Shown: positions 1 through 12,954 of the stretch, piece by piece
Layout of the letters: each line of letters starts with the position of its first letter
How positions within the stretch are numbered: the first letter of the stretch is position 1
Origin: Armadillidium nasatum
Taxonomy: Eukaryota; Arthropoda; Malacostraca; Isopoda; Armadillidiidae
Reading direction: 5' to 3'
NCBI GenBank assembly: GCA_009176605.1
Contig: SEYY01000812.1
Location: forward strand, 31,161 to 95,160
DNA length: 64,000 nucleotides
Notes under the pieces: generated by a model
Seen by the model: the letters and a program-made list of their open reading frames with translations, nothing else
Told to the model about the DNA's origin: nothing
Database searches by the model: none
Program-made: the position numbers and the translations under genes

Positions 1-197
1 AGGTTTTGCACCATATACTACTCGGGAAAAGTGACTTTCCCACAAAGAAAACAAAAATGGTCAGGATCATTTCTGCACTTTCTATTCATTTCTGAAATTC
101 AGGAGAAGCGTTATATTATGCAAGTTGTGAACAATAGGCAAAAATATAAACTCGTATAATAATGCAAATTTAAATGTGCAAAATTTGAATTCAATAA

Positions 198-327
<130 letters not shown>

Positions 328-394
328 CATAAAAAATGTATCATCTACCATCATTGTTGTACCACATGATTTTCTGCTTACAAATTAATATATA

Positions 395-2461
395 CAGTGG
401 AACTCCAATATTCGTCCCTGCAAGTATTTGTCTTTTCCGATATTTGCCCTGTTTTTTCATCAAAATTCGTCGAAAAGTTAATATTCGTCCTACCTACGAA
501 AGCCGGCAGAGAGCAGCTGATTGCCATTTTGTGTTGGTTGTTTAGCTGAAGCATTTGATTGAAAGTGCGCGCAATAAAACATGTTATTTTTTTTAATATT
601 TTGCAGTTTTTGCAGTTTATTATTAAAGAAATATAGTTACCATGGGTCGTAAGAAGTGCAATGATGATAATAGTGGTAAAAAAAAAAAAAAAGCAGTGTG
701 AAGTACCATTGATTTAAAGGAAAAAATTATGGCGAAGTTTGAAGCTGTAACACGTGTCGCTGATTTAGTAAAGGAATTTGATATGCCGAGAACTACCATT
801 GCTAGCATAATAAAAAAAAAAGGATGCTATTAAATCAGCTGAATTTGCAGAAGGTGTAACAATTCTTTCTTCTAAAAGATCGCCACTGATTGAGAACATG
901 GAAAAGTTGTTATTAGTTTGGATAACTGAAAAACAAATTTCTGGTGATAGTATTTCAGAAGCTATAATCTGTGAGAAAGCAAAGTCACTCTTTCAAGATA
1001 TGCAGAAAGATGGGCCTAGGACATCAACTAGCGCTGATGATGCCGATTTCAAGGCAAGTAGTAGCTGGTTCCGCAATTTTGAATCGCACACAGGCATTCA
1101 TAGTGTAATTAGACATGGCGAGGCAGCAAGTTTGAATGCAGAAGGAGCTAAACAGTTTGTGATAGATATTAAGAACTTCGTAGATGCTGAGGAATATGTC
1201 CCTCAGCATGTTTTCAATTGGCGAAACAGGGTTGTTTTGGAAGAAGGTGCCAAGACGCACCTACATTACAAAAGAGGAAAGTTCACTGCCGGGCCATAAG
1301 CCTATGAAAGACAAGGTTAACCCTTATGCTCTGTGGAAATGCTAGTGGTGATTACAAAATTAAGCCATTGCCATTTACAATTCTGAAAATCCGAGAGTAT
1401 TAAAGCAAAATAATATCATTAAAAGTAAATTGAATTTCATGTAGCGATTAAATAGTAAAGCTTGGGTGACTAGGCAATATTTTTTAGAGTAGATTCATGA
1501 AGTCTTTGCCCCAAGTACAAAAGCTTACCTAGAAATTATTAATCTACCTGTGAAAGTTTTATTAATTTTGGACAATGCTACTGCTCATCCCCCTGGCTTA
1601 GAAGACATTATATTCGCGTTAAATATCTACCCCCAAATGCAACTCCACTGATTCAAACCATGGATCAACAAGTAATTTCGAACTTTAAGAAACTGTATAC
1701 AAAAGCACTGTTTCGAAGATGTTTTGAGGTCACGCCAGAGACCGAGCTTACATTGCGTGATTTTTGGAAAACCACTTTAATATCCTGCATTGTTTAAGGC
1801 TAATTGATAAAGCATGGAATGAAGTCACCACCTGAACAATGAATTCTGCATTTAAAAAGGTATGGCCAGAGTGTGTATCAGAAAGAGACTTTAATGGTTT
1901 TCAAGAACAGCCTGTTGTTGATGAACTTGTTGCTTTGGGAGTATCCATGGGATTGGAGATTGACAACTCAGATTTTGAAGAATTGGTTGAGGAACATAGA
2001 ACGGATCTGACCACACAGGAGCTACTCAAACTTCATAAAGACATTGCTTGATGATGTAATGGAAGTCAACTCGCCTTCCAACCAATAATAACCTATAACC
2101 TTAAAAATAAAATCTCTTAATAACTAATTGTTTTTCTCATCCAAAAGGTAAATTTCTTTTTTAAAATTTTATTTGTGTTTAGCATTTATGTAGGCCTACA
2201 CAGTGCGTATTATGTATTATTTATGGCAGTACGCTGGGTAATATGTCTGTAGTTAAATTGTACAGTGTATGAAATAATTTCGGAGATCGATTCTAGAGTG
2301 AAATTTTTTTTTGTTAAAGAATAGATAGGCAAAATTCGAGGCTGGGAACGAATTAATCCATTTTTAGTTAATTTTTATGGGAAAAATTGTTCGATATTTG
2401 TCTTTTTCGATATTCATCATCCCTTCAGGAACGGATTAATGACGAATATTGGAGTTCCACT
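395..2461 (+). mobile_element. Tigger/pogo-type DNA transposon, full length but decayed (Tigger-1)
   Basis: The left end reads CAGTGGAACTCCAATATTCG at 395 and the right end carries the inverse (CGAATATTGGAGTTCCACT) finishing at 2461. TA lies on each side, as expected for Tc1/mariner-pogo insertion at TA. Secondary repeats of the outer sequence (attcgtc, gatatttgtctttt) recur inside both ends. The roughly 2.07-kb length fits autonomous Tigger elements. The interior holds a Tigger-like transposase pseudogene on the same strand. The right end abuts a (TA)n tract, so the exact last base is uncertain by 1-2 nt. Confidence 0.88.
642..2051 (+). pseudogene. Tigger-like transposase pseudogene
   Basis: The reading frame starts at ATG 642 (MGRKKCNDD) with a psq-type helix-turn-helix region (AKFEAVTRVADLVKEFDMP), broken by a TGA after a poly-A stretch and a frameshift near 828. 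A CENP-B-type DNA-binding region follows (about 835-1200; SWFRNFESHTGIHSV). The DDE core is visible in pieces: LTLMLCGNASGD near 1320, LLILDNATAHPP near 1567 with a catalytic Asp, and the LIQTMDQQVI region near 1650. The C-terminal tail (1839-2051) ends in an acidic, Leu-rich stretch typical of Tigger proteins. At least four stops or frameshifts make it inactive. Tigger transposases cut and paste their element at TA sites. Family assignment is firm; the subfamily is not assigned. Confidence 0.85.
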
Positions 2462-2466
2462 ATATA

Positions 2467-2554
<88 letters not shown>
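2462..2554. repeat. (TA)n microsatellite
   Basis: About 93 bp of TA alternation with one slip, immediately right of Tigger-1. The bases from 2555 to about 2756 that follow are AT-rich and hold nothing I recognise. Confidence 0.95.
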
Positions 2555-2556
<2 letters not shown>

Positions 2557-2756
2557 TCCCTGCTTTTATTCCAATTTTAAAAAAAGCTAAATATTTACTC
2601 TTTTCAAAATATTTTAGAACGGCTCTAGATCAATAACCTGACCTGATTGGATTAAATGAATTGCATTTTTGAATTCAGCGTTTCGAAAATATATGTATTC
2701 AGCAAAAAACCTAAACCGGGAAAATGTCGCAGACCAGTGATAAGTACTCATTTGAC

Positions 2757-3006
2757 ATGCCTTTCTACACACTCATCTTTTCTGTGTCCAACTCTCCTAC
2801 CCCAGACTTAACTACTATGCTCAATCTTGCATGTATTCTGCTGGTAAAGTCTGGAACACACTCCCTTCATTTATTTTTCCAACTTGCTATGACTTAGACA
2901 CTTTTAAATGCCATGTATTGGGGCATGTCAGCCTTTTAAATTGACCCGATTTCTGAATTGCTCCCTAACTCTAGTGGTAACTTGGTAGGCCTTTGCCCAC
3001 CAGAGG

Positions 3007-3008
<2 letters not shown>
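2757..3008 (+). mobile_element. LINE-B 3' fragment
   Basis: This piece matches the 3' end of the LINE copies at 51213 and 61520, which lie on the opposite strand. Shared text includes the stretch coding for (S/A)GK(V/I)WNTLP..IF and the terminal words gcccaccagagg before the tail. It is strongly 5' truncated and broken by stops. The tail after CCAGAGGTT is a long (TA)n tract rather than poly-A, as in the other two copies. Confidence 0.72.
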
Positions 3009-3095
<87 letters not shown>

Positions 3096-3105
3096 ATATA
3101 TATAT
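3009..3105. repeat. (TA)n microsatellite between LINE-B tail and foldback element
   Basis: About 97 bp of TA with one TTA slip. It serves as the tail of the LINE-B fragment and as the left flank of the foldback element that starts with GGGTCATTCC. Confidence 0.95.
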
Positions 3106-3407
3106 GGGTCATTCCAAGTCACTTCAACCAAAATTTGGCAATTTTTTCCGTGACCCCTTTCGATTTTTATGAAAAATGGCACACTAACAGATCTTGTTGA
3201 GAAAATATGAATGGCGTTTATTGCAGGTCTCTAGCTCATACGGTTCAGAAGATATGACCTTTGAAACTTTGGTCAAAAATGTCAATTTTCAGAGAGTAGT
3301 CCGAGGTCAAAATACAATATCTCGGCTTCTATGGCACTTAGAAGCATCGTGTAAAGACCATTTAAAAGATCTTGAATAGCGGTACAACATTTATTTAGAT
3401 GATTTTG

Positions 3408-3462
3408 ACCTCGGAGGTCAAATAAAAAATTTGACCTATTGTGACCTTGACCTTGACCTTGA
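3408..3462. other. Cluster of AGGTCA/TGACCT half-sites in left foldback arm
   Basis: Within about 55 bp there is a TGACCT-CGG-AGGTCA everted pair followed by three tandem TGACCT-type units (GACCTTGACCTTGACCTT). The opposite strand reads as repeated TCAAGGTCA, the known consensus for monomeric nuclear receptors such as FTZ-F1 and ERR. Binding is not demonstrated; only the motif density is seen. Confidence 0.5.
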
Positions 3463-3662
3463 AAAAAAACCTTTCTTCGATTTTTTTCAAACTTTGCTGA
3501 ATTATTGTTATATATGTATATTTTAATTTTTTTAATGAATTATTTTTGGTTTTGGCTTGGTTTAGAAAATATAAGCAATTTAATAAGTACAAATATCACA
3601 TTTTTCACTTTTTTGCGATTTTTATCTCATTCAATGTATAGTTCCAACATTTCCATTTCTCT

Positions 3663-3671
<9 letters not shown>

Positions 3672-3748
<77 letters not shown>
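3672..3748. repeat. (TA)n inside left foldback arm
   Basis: About 77 bp of TA. The mirror position in the right arm carries a longer tract (about 105 bp at 4722-4827), so the two arms differ in repeat length while their flanks stay nearly identical. Confidence 0.95.
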
Positions 3749-3751
<3 letters not shown>

Positions 3752-4573
3752 AAGGGGCTGGCTGCTGCCGAGTATATTTTTCTCGTTTCAGATTGCATGG
3801 AGTATTCTCTGAGGAATATAGTCTTACCTGCTTGTTGCTTTGCTGTTATGCTGTTTGATTTTGACTGTGCTTGGGATCCACAATATTAATGTGCATGTGC
3901 CATAGACTGGAGAGCGTGAAGGGAGATTGATGTTAACGTGTTTATTTGTTTAGATACGTTAATGTTATTCTTCTATGTTAAATTTATTTTTATTATTATT
4001 ATTATTTATTGAGTGCACTTGTGCTAATGAAAAGTCTTATGAGCTATTGTTCCCATTTCGGGCAATAATTAAAAACAGGTTATTCTTATTCAAACAGGTT
4101 GTTTATTTTCAAGAAGGCATATTACTCTTTCAAGAGTAGGTTATATTCTTTGTGTTTTTATTATTATTATTAATTCATTATATATTTTTAGATCATTTAA
4201 ACTAAGGTGAGGCACTGGGGTAATTATTTATAATTCTCACAGGTGCCGGTCTAGGGCCTTATTGCCTAGTGCTAATCTGGAGTTATAATCTCTATACCTA
4301 TCAGGTAGAAAATATAGACAAGAGACCTTAATGGTTTATGAGATTATCATATATTTTTTTTTTTTTTATAAAATTTTAATATTTAATATTCACTTTGGGA
4401 AAAGAAAATATGTCAGTAGTGTGATAAATTTCACAGTAAAACGTTTTCCACTTTCAAATCTTTGGTTGTTTTAAACCATTACTCTTTTTTTTTCTTTATT
4501 TTGTATATTAAAGAGGCTATCCTGTGTACTGTGAACTATAGATAATTTTATGTGAACATTGTAAGTGTAAGAT

Positions 4574-4575
<2 letters not shown>

Positions 4576-4668
<93 letters not shown>
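4576..4668. repeat. (TA)n at loop edge of foldback element
   Basis: About 93 bp of TA between the loop and the inner edge of the right arm. The left arm has no counterpart, so it arose in or was inserted into the loop. Confidence 0.95.
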
Positions 4669-4669
<1 letters not shown>

Positions 4670-4718
4670 CCCATGCAATCTGAAACGAGAAAATATACTC
4701 GGCAGCAGCCAGCCCCTT

Positions 4719-4835
<117 letters not shown>

Positions 4836-5036
4836 AAGAGAAATGGAAATGTTGGAACTATACATTGAATGAGATAAAAATCGCAAAAAAGTGAAAAATG
4901 TGATATTTGTACTTATTAAATTGCTTATATTTTTCTAAACCAAGCCAAAATTCAAAAATAATTCATTAAAAAATTAAAATATACATATATAACAATAATT
5001 CAGCAAAGTTTGAAAAAAATCGAAGAGGAGGTTTTT

Positions 5037-5098
5037 TTTTCAAGGTCAAGGTCAAGGTCACAATAGGTCAAATTTTTTATTTGACCTCCGAGGTCAAA
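5037..5098. other. Cluster of AGGTCA half-sites in right foldback arm
   Basis: Mirror of the left-arm cluster: CAAGGTCAAGGTCAAGGTCA, then AATAGGTCAA, then TGACCTCCGAGGTCA. Both arms preserve it. Confidence 0.5.
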
Positions 5099-5386
5099 GT
5101 CATCTAAATAAATGTTGTACCGCTATTCAAGATCTTTTAAATGGTCTTTATACGATGCTTTAAGTGCCATAGAAGCCGAGATATTTTATTTTGACCTCGG
5201 ACTACTCTCTGAAAATTGACATTTTTGACCAAAGTTTCAAAGGTCATATCTTCTGAACCGTATGAGCTAGAGACCTGCAATAAACGCCATTCATATTTTC
5301 TCAACAAGATCTATTAGTGTGCCACTTTTTATACAAATCGAAAGGGGTCAGGGTTTTTGTCGTGTTGAAGTGACTTGGAATGACCC

Positions 5387-5415
5387 ATAATATATATATA
5401 TAATATATTATATTA

Positions 5416-5484
<69 letters not shown>
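5387..5484. repeat. Interrupted (TA)n right of foldback element
   Basis: TA alternation with several TTA and TAA slips, more degenerate than the other tracts. The bases 5485-5691 that follow are AT-rich with A and T runs and show no gene. Confidence 0.85.
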
Positions 5485-5489
<5 letters not shown>

Positions 5490-5691
5490 TTTATATATTT
5501 TATTTAAAATTCTGCGAATAGTAAATTATATTAAAAATTACCATACAGTATATATATATTTCACTTCCAAAAAACAAAGCAGTAAATAAAAAAAAAAAAA
5601 AAATTTTTTATTTTTTTTTTTATTTTTAAATATACATTACAGTATCTGAGATTGTTTTTTTTGCATTTTCAAAGTGCTTCATCAACTTCAA

Positions 5692-7145
5692 TCAGTGAGT
5701 TTCATATTCTGATGTTTTGAATATGAAAGTGATTAAAGGAATGGCTGTTGTTGCAAAGTTGTAGAGTTCATCTGTATCCAAAATAGGTTTGGCATTAGTT
5801 CCAGGTTTTTGAAAGCTTGTCCTGGCTGTCAGCTTCTTAATAGATCCACCGATTTCATTGCATGGTCCTTTACCATGGCTTGTTGCATAGAAATGCCATT
5901 CTGCATCAACTCTCAAGTAATTTTTTTGATAACAAAGGTTAATGAAGTTTTTTTTTGTATTGTGCATCACTCCCACCACCGAAGTAGAATAATTTGGTGA
6001 TCCTATGTGATGTTTTTAAGAAATTTATTAGTCTAGTTTGGAGTATGTGAACTGCAATTATATCATGCTGATTTCAGTCAGAAATTGCAACAAAACTTTT
6101 GTGTAGTAATTCATTTTCTGTACAGTAGTAGGCAACAAATGGATGTAGTGTTGCTTTTCTATTTTTCCTTTGAATTGACTAAGCTGCTTCTTGCACAATA
6201 AAGGAGTAATTTTCTGAAAAATCACCAATAACTACAAATTCACCTTCATTTAGTTCATGTTTCTTTTCTTGTAAAAACTTGTTTGATATTTGGCAAAGAA
6301 TTCATCTGCTGATAATTTTGTATATCAGTTGTAATCCATTTGCTGAACTCGACCTCATAGAACCCTTTTCTGTCAAATGTTATTAATTAAATATTATTAA
6401 TTTTTCTTTTTTGTAGCATTTTTCACATTCACCAAATAACATTTCTCCAGTGCAGATTATACTGGAGAAGGGCAAAATAGTCCCTATAGTGGGATATATA
6501 ACTTGCATCTAGGCTATTCTCAGGAGTGTCAAAATTTGTTGCATCATTTATAAAAACTGTTTCAATAGCTTCCATTCAAAGTTAAACATTTTGATGTTTA
6601 GTACAGATGTACACAGAATGTGTACCGCTTGCTCCTGTTAACACATTCTTTTGGTTGAAGCTCTGCAAGCTTTGAGAACCCAATATTTAGTGCTGGATAC
6701 TTTTCTTTGCAGTCCTCATACACTTTCATATTACATAGCATGAGGATTTTTTGTTTTCTTTCACAACAGCCATCAGCTCTTTTTACACAGACAGTCTTTC
6801 ATACCTGACATTTCTCTACTCATGTCTGGAGAATAATATGTCTAACTTTTGTAGCAGTGTCCCTAAACATGTTTCCCTAACTGAGGATTCAAATTTTCTT
6901 TGTAATTTATCTGTTACTTTATGAGCTTCTTTGTGTATCATATACTGTGTTATGCTCTATTTTTTTTCACTGGTGTCTCATCTAGTTTGGTCAAAGATGT
7001 ATTGAAAGTTTCAAGCTCATAATCCATTTCTAATTCACAATCACTATCATATTGTGTTTGAAATGATGTGTTGGATGAGGATGTATCATTTTCACCTAAA
7101 TGAAGTCCTGTAGGTATATTTTTCATGTTTTTTAAGTGGATCACA
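5692..7145 (-). pseudogene. DDE-type transposase pseudogene, copy 1 of a long-TIR transposon family
   Basis: Read on the minus strand, the 5' part (7145-6950) is acidic and Ser-rich. Next come fragments SPDMSREMSGMKD near 6815 and LNIGFSKLAELQPKECV near 6690, then GDFSENYSFIVQEA near 6220, then YFGGGSDAQYKK near 5970 and AEWHFYATSHGKGPCNEIGG near 5890. These motifs in this order match a protein family I know from hydra, arthropod and fish genomes, where GDF.ENY and YFSDG.(S/A)QYK look like catalytic DDE motifs; I do not recall an official name. Here the second Asp is lost (YFGGG) and stops and frameshifts are frequent, so it is dead. The same motifs occur in the copy at 9614-12560. Confidence 0.68.
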
Positions 7146-7959
7146 GAAATTACATCCAGTATTCAATGAACGGAGATTCATGTTTACCTAGATTAAAAAG
7201 TTATAAACAATTGTTATATTACCAGGCACAACTACGAAGCACAAGCCAACAAAGATATTTCAATGGAAAGTCAGTTATTAAAATATAAATGAAGATATAA
7301 TGAATAATAAAAAAACTTCTTTAAATACATGAGAGTTCTTACCAAGTTAGGTGGTTAATGCTCAGGACTGTAGGTAGGTGTAGGTAGGATCTCTCACAGT
7401 GACTGAGCTCTGGAGTAGTTGCTGGCTTATACTGACCACCACCATTCACACATCAAATCATGCTTCAATTTGTAGTTTTGTAGCACTACAGTTATGTTTT
7501 TTATTTCTTCCTGTTCAATTTAAATTAGTTATTTATATATGAATAATACCTGTAAGTAGATGAGAAAATGTAGTTATTTATTACGTATATATATTGATCT
7601 TTAAGTAATAAATAACAGGTTTTATTTAATTGCTATTATAATTACTAATACTAATGTTAATAAATATTTAGTAATGAATTTCTGAATTTATAACTTTTCT
7701 AAAAATAAAATAGAGGAAGGCAAATTTGTATTTGCAACTTCTAAAGGTAAATTTGTTGCTTACAAAATAAAGACAAGACACATATATGTGCGCATCTCAA
7801 TTTTTTTAAAATCATTATATTTTGCTAAGAAGGGTTCAAAAAAATTGTAGCAATTAAAATAAACTAAAACCTAAGATAATTTTTTTTTCATGCCACTTTA
7901 TACATATATACCAATTGTTAACTAAAGTTACCAAAAAATTTGTTTAAATGTCAAATGAC

Positions 7960-8306
7960 CTTTTCAAGGTGAAAGGTCAATACAAAGTAAACTGTTTGCT
8001 TTACGTTCTAGAGTAAATATGCATAGAGTAAAAGTTGTTTGTCAACTAAATAGCTTTAAAATGGTACCCAAAACAATTCTGTAGGTGCTATAGTTTCAGA
8101 TATATTGAATGTTGACCTTTTGCTTGTTTTGCAAAAATGACCATTTTGATGAAACTTTAGGAGGTCATATCTCCAGAATTGAATGACCTACAGCAGTGGG
8201 ACACATGCCATTGAATTTTTCTCACTGAGTTCTATAAGTAAAATAAATTTCATGAAATCTGAGAGGGTCATGAAAATGCTTGGTTGAACTGATATGGAAC
8301 ATTGAA
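7960..8306. repeat. Diverged terminal repeat of the copy-1 transposon
   Basis: The end reads GGTTGAACTGATATGGAACA, resembling the right end of the foldback element (GTTGAAGTGACTTGGAATGA), and the interior repeats the same style of text: aggtcatatctccagaa, ttttctcactgagttctat, aaggtgaaaggtca. It probably is the right terminal repeat of the transposon whose broken transposase lies at 5692-7145. No matching left end is seen left of 5692; it may have been replaced by the (TA)n and foldback sequence. The bases 7146-7959 are AT-rich with no gene seen. Confidence 0.5.
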
Positions 8307-8309
8307 CAT

Positions 8310-8400
8310 TTTATCAGCTGCTTCTGAACACACTTTCACATTATTGTTAATAATCAGACCCAAATCTTTTTCTTGGTTCACAGACAAGACCATTTCCAGT
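8310..8400 (-). mobile_element. Small LINE reverse-transcriptase scrap
   Basis: The minus strand reads NQEKDLGLIINNNVKVCSEA, which matches the EKDLGVII..(D/N).K.. block found downstream of the RT active site in CR1/RTE-like LINEs. Only about 30 codons remain; the transposon end at 8306 cuts it. From 8401 to 9122 I see only AT-rich sequence. Confidence 0.5.
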
Positions 8401-9122
8401 TATAGTTATTCTACTTATTAAATTAACATACTTGAAGTATGGAATTCCTTGATATTCTGTGATATATATGAAATATGAAGTATAATAATAAAGTACAATT
8501 TAAAATTACTTGAACTATCACTGGTTTTACTGATGATTTTATATATAACAACAAGAGTTAAAATTTGCAGTCTTTAAATTATTTACATTTTGATACTTTT
8601 GACCTTTTGTTAATAATACTATCTCACTCATTAGTTTAACTTATATTGATTTTACAACAGAGTTATGCTCTGGTTATATAATCACAATCAACTGACTAAG
8701 TTTTTAAAGCTTTAAGAATCAGTGTTTCCTGTACAGTATTTATTTGGCAAAAGGAGTTAATGTATAAATTAAAGCAATGAACTGAATATATGAACTTAAT
8801 GAATAAGATGAGTCATAATTTTTTTCTTTACATTGATTGACTTCAATAGATTTATAAATTTTATGATAGAATTTCTTAAATTTTCACATTTTAGGATTTA
8901 GATCAACATATTCCCACAGACAAACAGCCAAGAGAACCTTTGGCTGACACATTAATTTGAGGAAATGTTCTACTATTTACAAATAAAATTTTTTTTTATT
9001 TAAACCTTTGTATTATTTGCACTACTATGAGAAACTCTTACTGTAATTTGTTAAAAATTGATTACATATTAAAGCAGCTTTTCTTTTGGGTCTTGATCAG
9101 ACCTCTTTGATTATTTACAAGT

Positions 9123-9430
9123 GGGCAATTCCAGCACAGGCAGTCCAGTGATATTCTTGACCCTCTTCAGTTGTTATGAAATTTGATATATGGGGTTATT
9201 TTGCCTAGAGAAATTGATTATCCAAGTTTTAGTTCAATCTGGAATGTACTTTTTGAGATATGAGGTCATGAAGGTCACACCCACTTTGGTAAATTAACCA
9301 TAATGGGGCAAAAATTTGATGCAATATGGACATATTATATATCACTGAAAGATCAATATATTTTACATAAATAAAACTATTAAAAACCATGGGATTAAAA
9401 TGGCAAATAACTTTAAGAAATTATTTATTT
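9123..9430. repeat. Left inverted arm of the 4.3-kb transposon
   Basis: Pairs with the right arm at 12955-13391 over most of its length. It includes gagatatgaggtcatgaagg, which the right arm holds in inverse orientation. Confidence 0.75.
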
Positions 9431-9613
9431 TTCCCCAGTGGTCAATTTTTTTTACAAATGATGTGTGACAATGATGAATTTTTTATGAAAAAAATTGTTG
9501 TATTTTCCTTTATCATATAATACAGATATAAAGAATAATGTTATAAAATAAAATAATTGACTTTCAGTGAAACTATTTTTGTGTTCTTTTCAAATAATGT
9601 GTTTGTAGTATCT

Positions 9614-12560
9614 TCAATGTAACTTTTGGTCTTGATTATCGAATGTATATTTTATCCTAAATCCTCCAATAAAGTTTGGAGCTTTCAAAACCTTTACAAT
9701 ATTTTTTTTGGTTACTTTAAATTTATCTTCTTTTGAAGGAAATGAATACTCTTTTGAAATGCCCTGAGGATATAAAAAATTGATTAAATAATCATTAAAA
9801 TATTCATCAAAATCTTCAACCAATCCTATCCATAAATTATGATCATACACATATGCCACATAACATTTGACTTTAATTTGCATTATGTACATCCAAGCAG
9901 GTTTCTGCTGTGACATCAGCTACTTGAGGGATTTCATCTATTGTCTTGTATACCTCTAACTGACTTTCAATTAAAGGCTTGAATCTGCAATCTTTGTGTC
10001 CCAATTATTGTTTTGGCCTTTTTAAATCTATTTTATAATTGATCATAGAAACATTTTAGTTCACTCTTCTCTTATGTAAAAAAATATGATCTTTTCTGAA
10101 AGTTTAGTTTTACAATATTTAAAAACATCTGGAGTTAATTTTGATTTTTATATATTCTTTGAAGACTTGCCTTAGCAAGTGAATTCTTTACTGTACCTCC
10201 TAATCCATCACATGCATTTTTTCCAGGTGATGTTGCAATAAAAATTTCAATCTGCTTCAATTTTGAAGTCTAATATGTGGTGGCATATATTAATAAAGTT
10301 TGATCCATTTTTTGTACTGTGTTGGGCATACGTCACTGAAATAGTGTATTTTTCTTATGTCAAGCAATTTCTGTTTTACATTTTCTACCAGGTATGAAAG
10401 GAATGCATAAATCATTACAGGATTATGTTTCAAATCATCAGAAATAAAACAAAACTTTGGTGTTTTAAAATGTTATTTTCTTTAAAATAAATTATGAAGG
10501 GATGGGTAGTACACTGAGCATTATCCCAATGACACCCTTGTGCAGAATCTTGTATAATGAATGTGTAATTTTCAGAGAAATCACCTACTGCTGTGATTTC
10601 TTCTTCCTTTAGTATCATCTTCAAATTGGAGAAGTATGATGATTGTCCCTTTTCAATAAAATGATGTCTTGTCAATTTTTACTATCTTTAGATAAGGAAT
10701 TTAAAAGATTATCAGCATCTTCTCTTTTTTTCAATTAATTTACACCTATCTGTTGTCAGCCATTTCTTGTAACATAATGTATCTTTGGCATAGTCAACAT
10801 TATCTAGGCACTCCAGGAATGATCTGACCCCTGTTTTTTTGTTTTTGCATCTTTGTAGCATACATTCTTTGTTACTTTATGTCACACACAGCATAATCCA
10901 TTAGAACTTTGTATGTCAGTCCACATTCTCCTAAAGCAGCCAACTGCAATTTAAGGATTTTGATGATAGGTGCAAACACATACTGTGTGTATACCAGTTC
11001 CACCTGCTAATATGCAGTAGGGTGGATGAAGACTGCAGAAGCTTGAAAACCCAATTTGAGGGAAATTTTTATTGCTTTTATTTATTTATTTCATACAACT
11101 TTTTTAGGTTTCCTAACAATAATCTCTTATGATTGTAATTTTTCTGTCCATTACTTTCATTACTTTCTCTGACTATAATGCACTCTTTCCTTCCAGGAAA
11201 TGTCCAGCTATTTTCATCCATTTCATAAAACTCCATCACTTTATTTTTCATTTCGGAAGAAATAACCTTCCCTTTACTCATTGGAGGTACAAATGGTAGA
11301 ATTCCATACTGTCTTTTTAGTTCTCTGCTCCTTTTTACCAATCTATGAGATGTATTAAACATACAAGCTGTTGCTTCTATAGAGAACTTGAGACAAACTC
11401 AAATTTGAATTTTTTGAGTAGTTTGCAACTTTAAATGCAGAAACTAACTCAGATATCCTATCTTTATATCTGTAACAAACATATTTGTAAAAGTTTGAAA
11501 ATGCATAAATTTGCAAAGCTAACATTCGTAAGAGTTTAATGCATCTAGTTAATAATGCAAATCTACAATTTATAAACTTGCGTAATTTCAACTATCATTT
11601 TGAGGTTATTAATGGGAAACAAGAATTTAAAAACCTTTTTAAATTTTGCTGTTGATCCAATGATAAGTCATCTTCTTGAATCGACAATGTTACATAATAA
11701 GAATCGTCAAGATGCATTTTAACAGTTGTCATAGCTTGTAGTTTCTCTTTTCCCCCTTCTTTTTTCTTTGTTTTTTTCCCAAATGTGCTAGAAATATGGC
11801 CAAACATTAGCAAAGTGTTGTTGACCTTTTAAAGAGAATTGTTCGTAACAAAATATTATTAAAAAAAAAAAACTGTGTGATGAATTACAATATGACCCAT
11901 GCAGGGAGCATATATGGTAACTTGATATATACTCGGGAGATGTTTTAACATCCCTGCTGTATGTGGGTAGAGGTCCATGAGCATGGAAATTCAGCATTAC
12001 TCTTATGCACATGTTCTGGGGGTTCTGACCACAGACGTCCGCGATGTTAAAACAACTCCCCAGAATATATATCAAGTACCCAAATATTGGGCAATTTGCA
12101 AGTTACCTCAAACTTTTTTAAATTAATACATTTTCTACTACTTATGATTTTGCTTGTTTACAGACAATTCTCTTAACAAACTTGAATTATTGCATGATAT
12201 TAACTGTTGAAAACAAATTTAACAAAACTAGTTTTCTAACATACAAAGAAATATGTTTATATATCATGAAAAACTTTACTTATTTTCACAAATTATTAAA
12301 GTAATACTTCTATCATACCTTTCTTTCTGGAGTCACTCTACTTAAGTCTAATATTTTCTCAACATTAACCAACTTCTCTTCTTCAACAAAAGTACTACTG
12401 GCACTACTAGAAATGAGGTTGTTGTTAATTCATAGTCATCTTTTAATGCTTCTTCTGTTGTTAGAGCACTCAAACATTTATTTGGATCCTTCTGAATAAA
12501 TTTTCCACACACATCACATATTAACTAATTGCACTTTATTTTCTCCTGTATAAGATCTGA
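9614..12560 (-). pseudogene. DDE-type transposase pseudogene, copy 2
   Basis: Minus-strand order from the 5' end: a zinc-ribbon-like start (CDVCGKFI near 12520); a variable region; TSHRLVKRSRELKRQYGIL near 11335; NSWTFPGRKECIIVRESN near 11200 and RLLLGNLKKLYE near 11110; IGFSSFCSLHPPYCILAGG near 11050 with a following HTVCVCTYHQN; GDFSENYTFIIQDSAQG near 10590 (first candidate Asp); KIHYFSDVCPTQYKK near 10350 (second Asp); ATSPGKNACDGLGGTVKNS near 10220; then a C-terminal domain (9916-9614) with CYVAYVYDHNLWIGLVED and LINFLYPQG, like a small SH3/Tudor-type fold in this family. Many frameshifts and stops interrupt it. It would have catalysed movement of the enclosing element. Motif order is seen; the family is known to me only as uncharacterised transposon proteins. 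Confidence 0.65.
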
Positions 12561-12954
12561 CAGTGCTTTATTTACAGTTCTGAGATTTTTAGATATTTTC
12601 TTTTTGTGTTTTTTGAATGGATTGATACAGTAATTATGCACCAGATTAAAAATTAGTTATAAATAAGTATATATTTCAATTTATAAAAATTTTTATTTAA
12701 AGTTTTCTGAAAATTAAAAAAATAATAATCATAAAACACTGCACTAATTCATTTTTGACAGATTTATCTATAAAAAAAGGATTATTACTTCTTTCTTATA
12801 ATAATAATAAACACATGCCCGCTGTAGCATCAGAAAAAGAAAAACATGTTTTCTTTGAAACATTAAGAAATTTCTCCAATGGAGAGAAATTGGTAAAAAA
12901 TTTATTTACTACATTAGACATTTTTCCCCTAGTGAAAAATAAAATATAATTTTT

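Noticed and set aside
2387-2590. Open frames of Tyr-Ile repeats through (TA)n (also near 3000, 3700, 4600, 51000, 56150, 57800 and 61430)
   Set aside because: They are translations of TA microsatellites; frames are open only because TATATA lacks stops.
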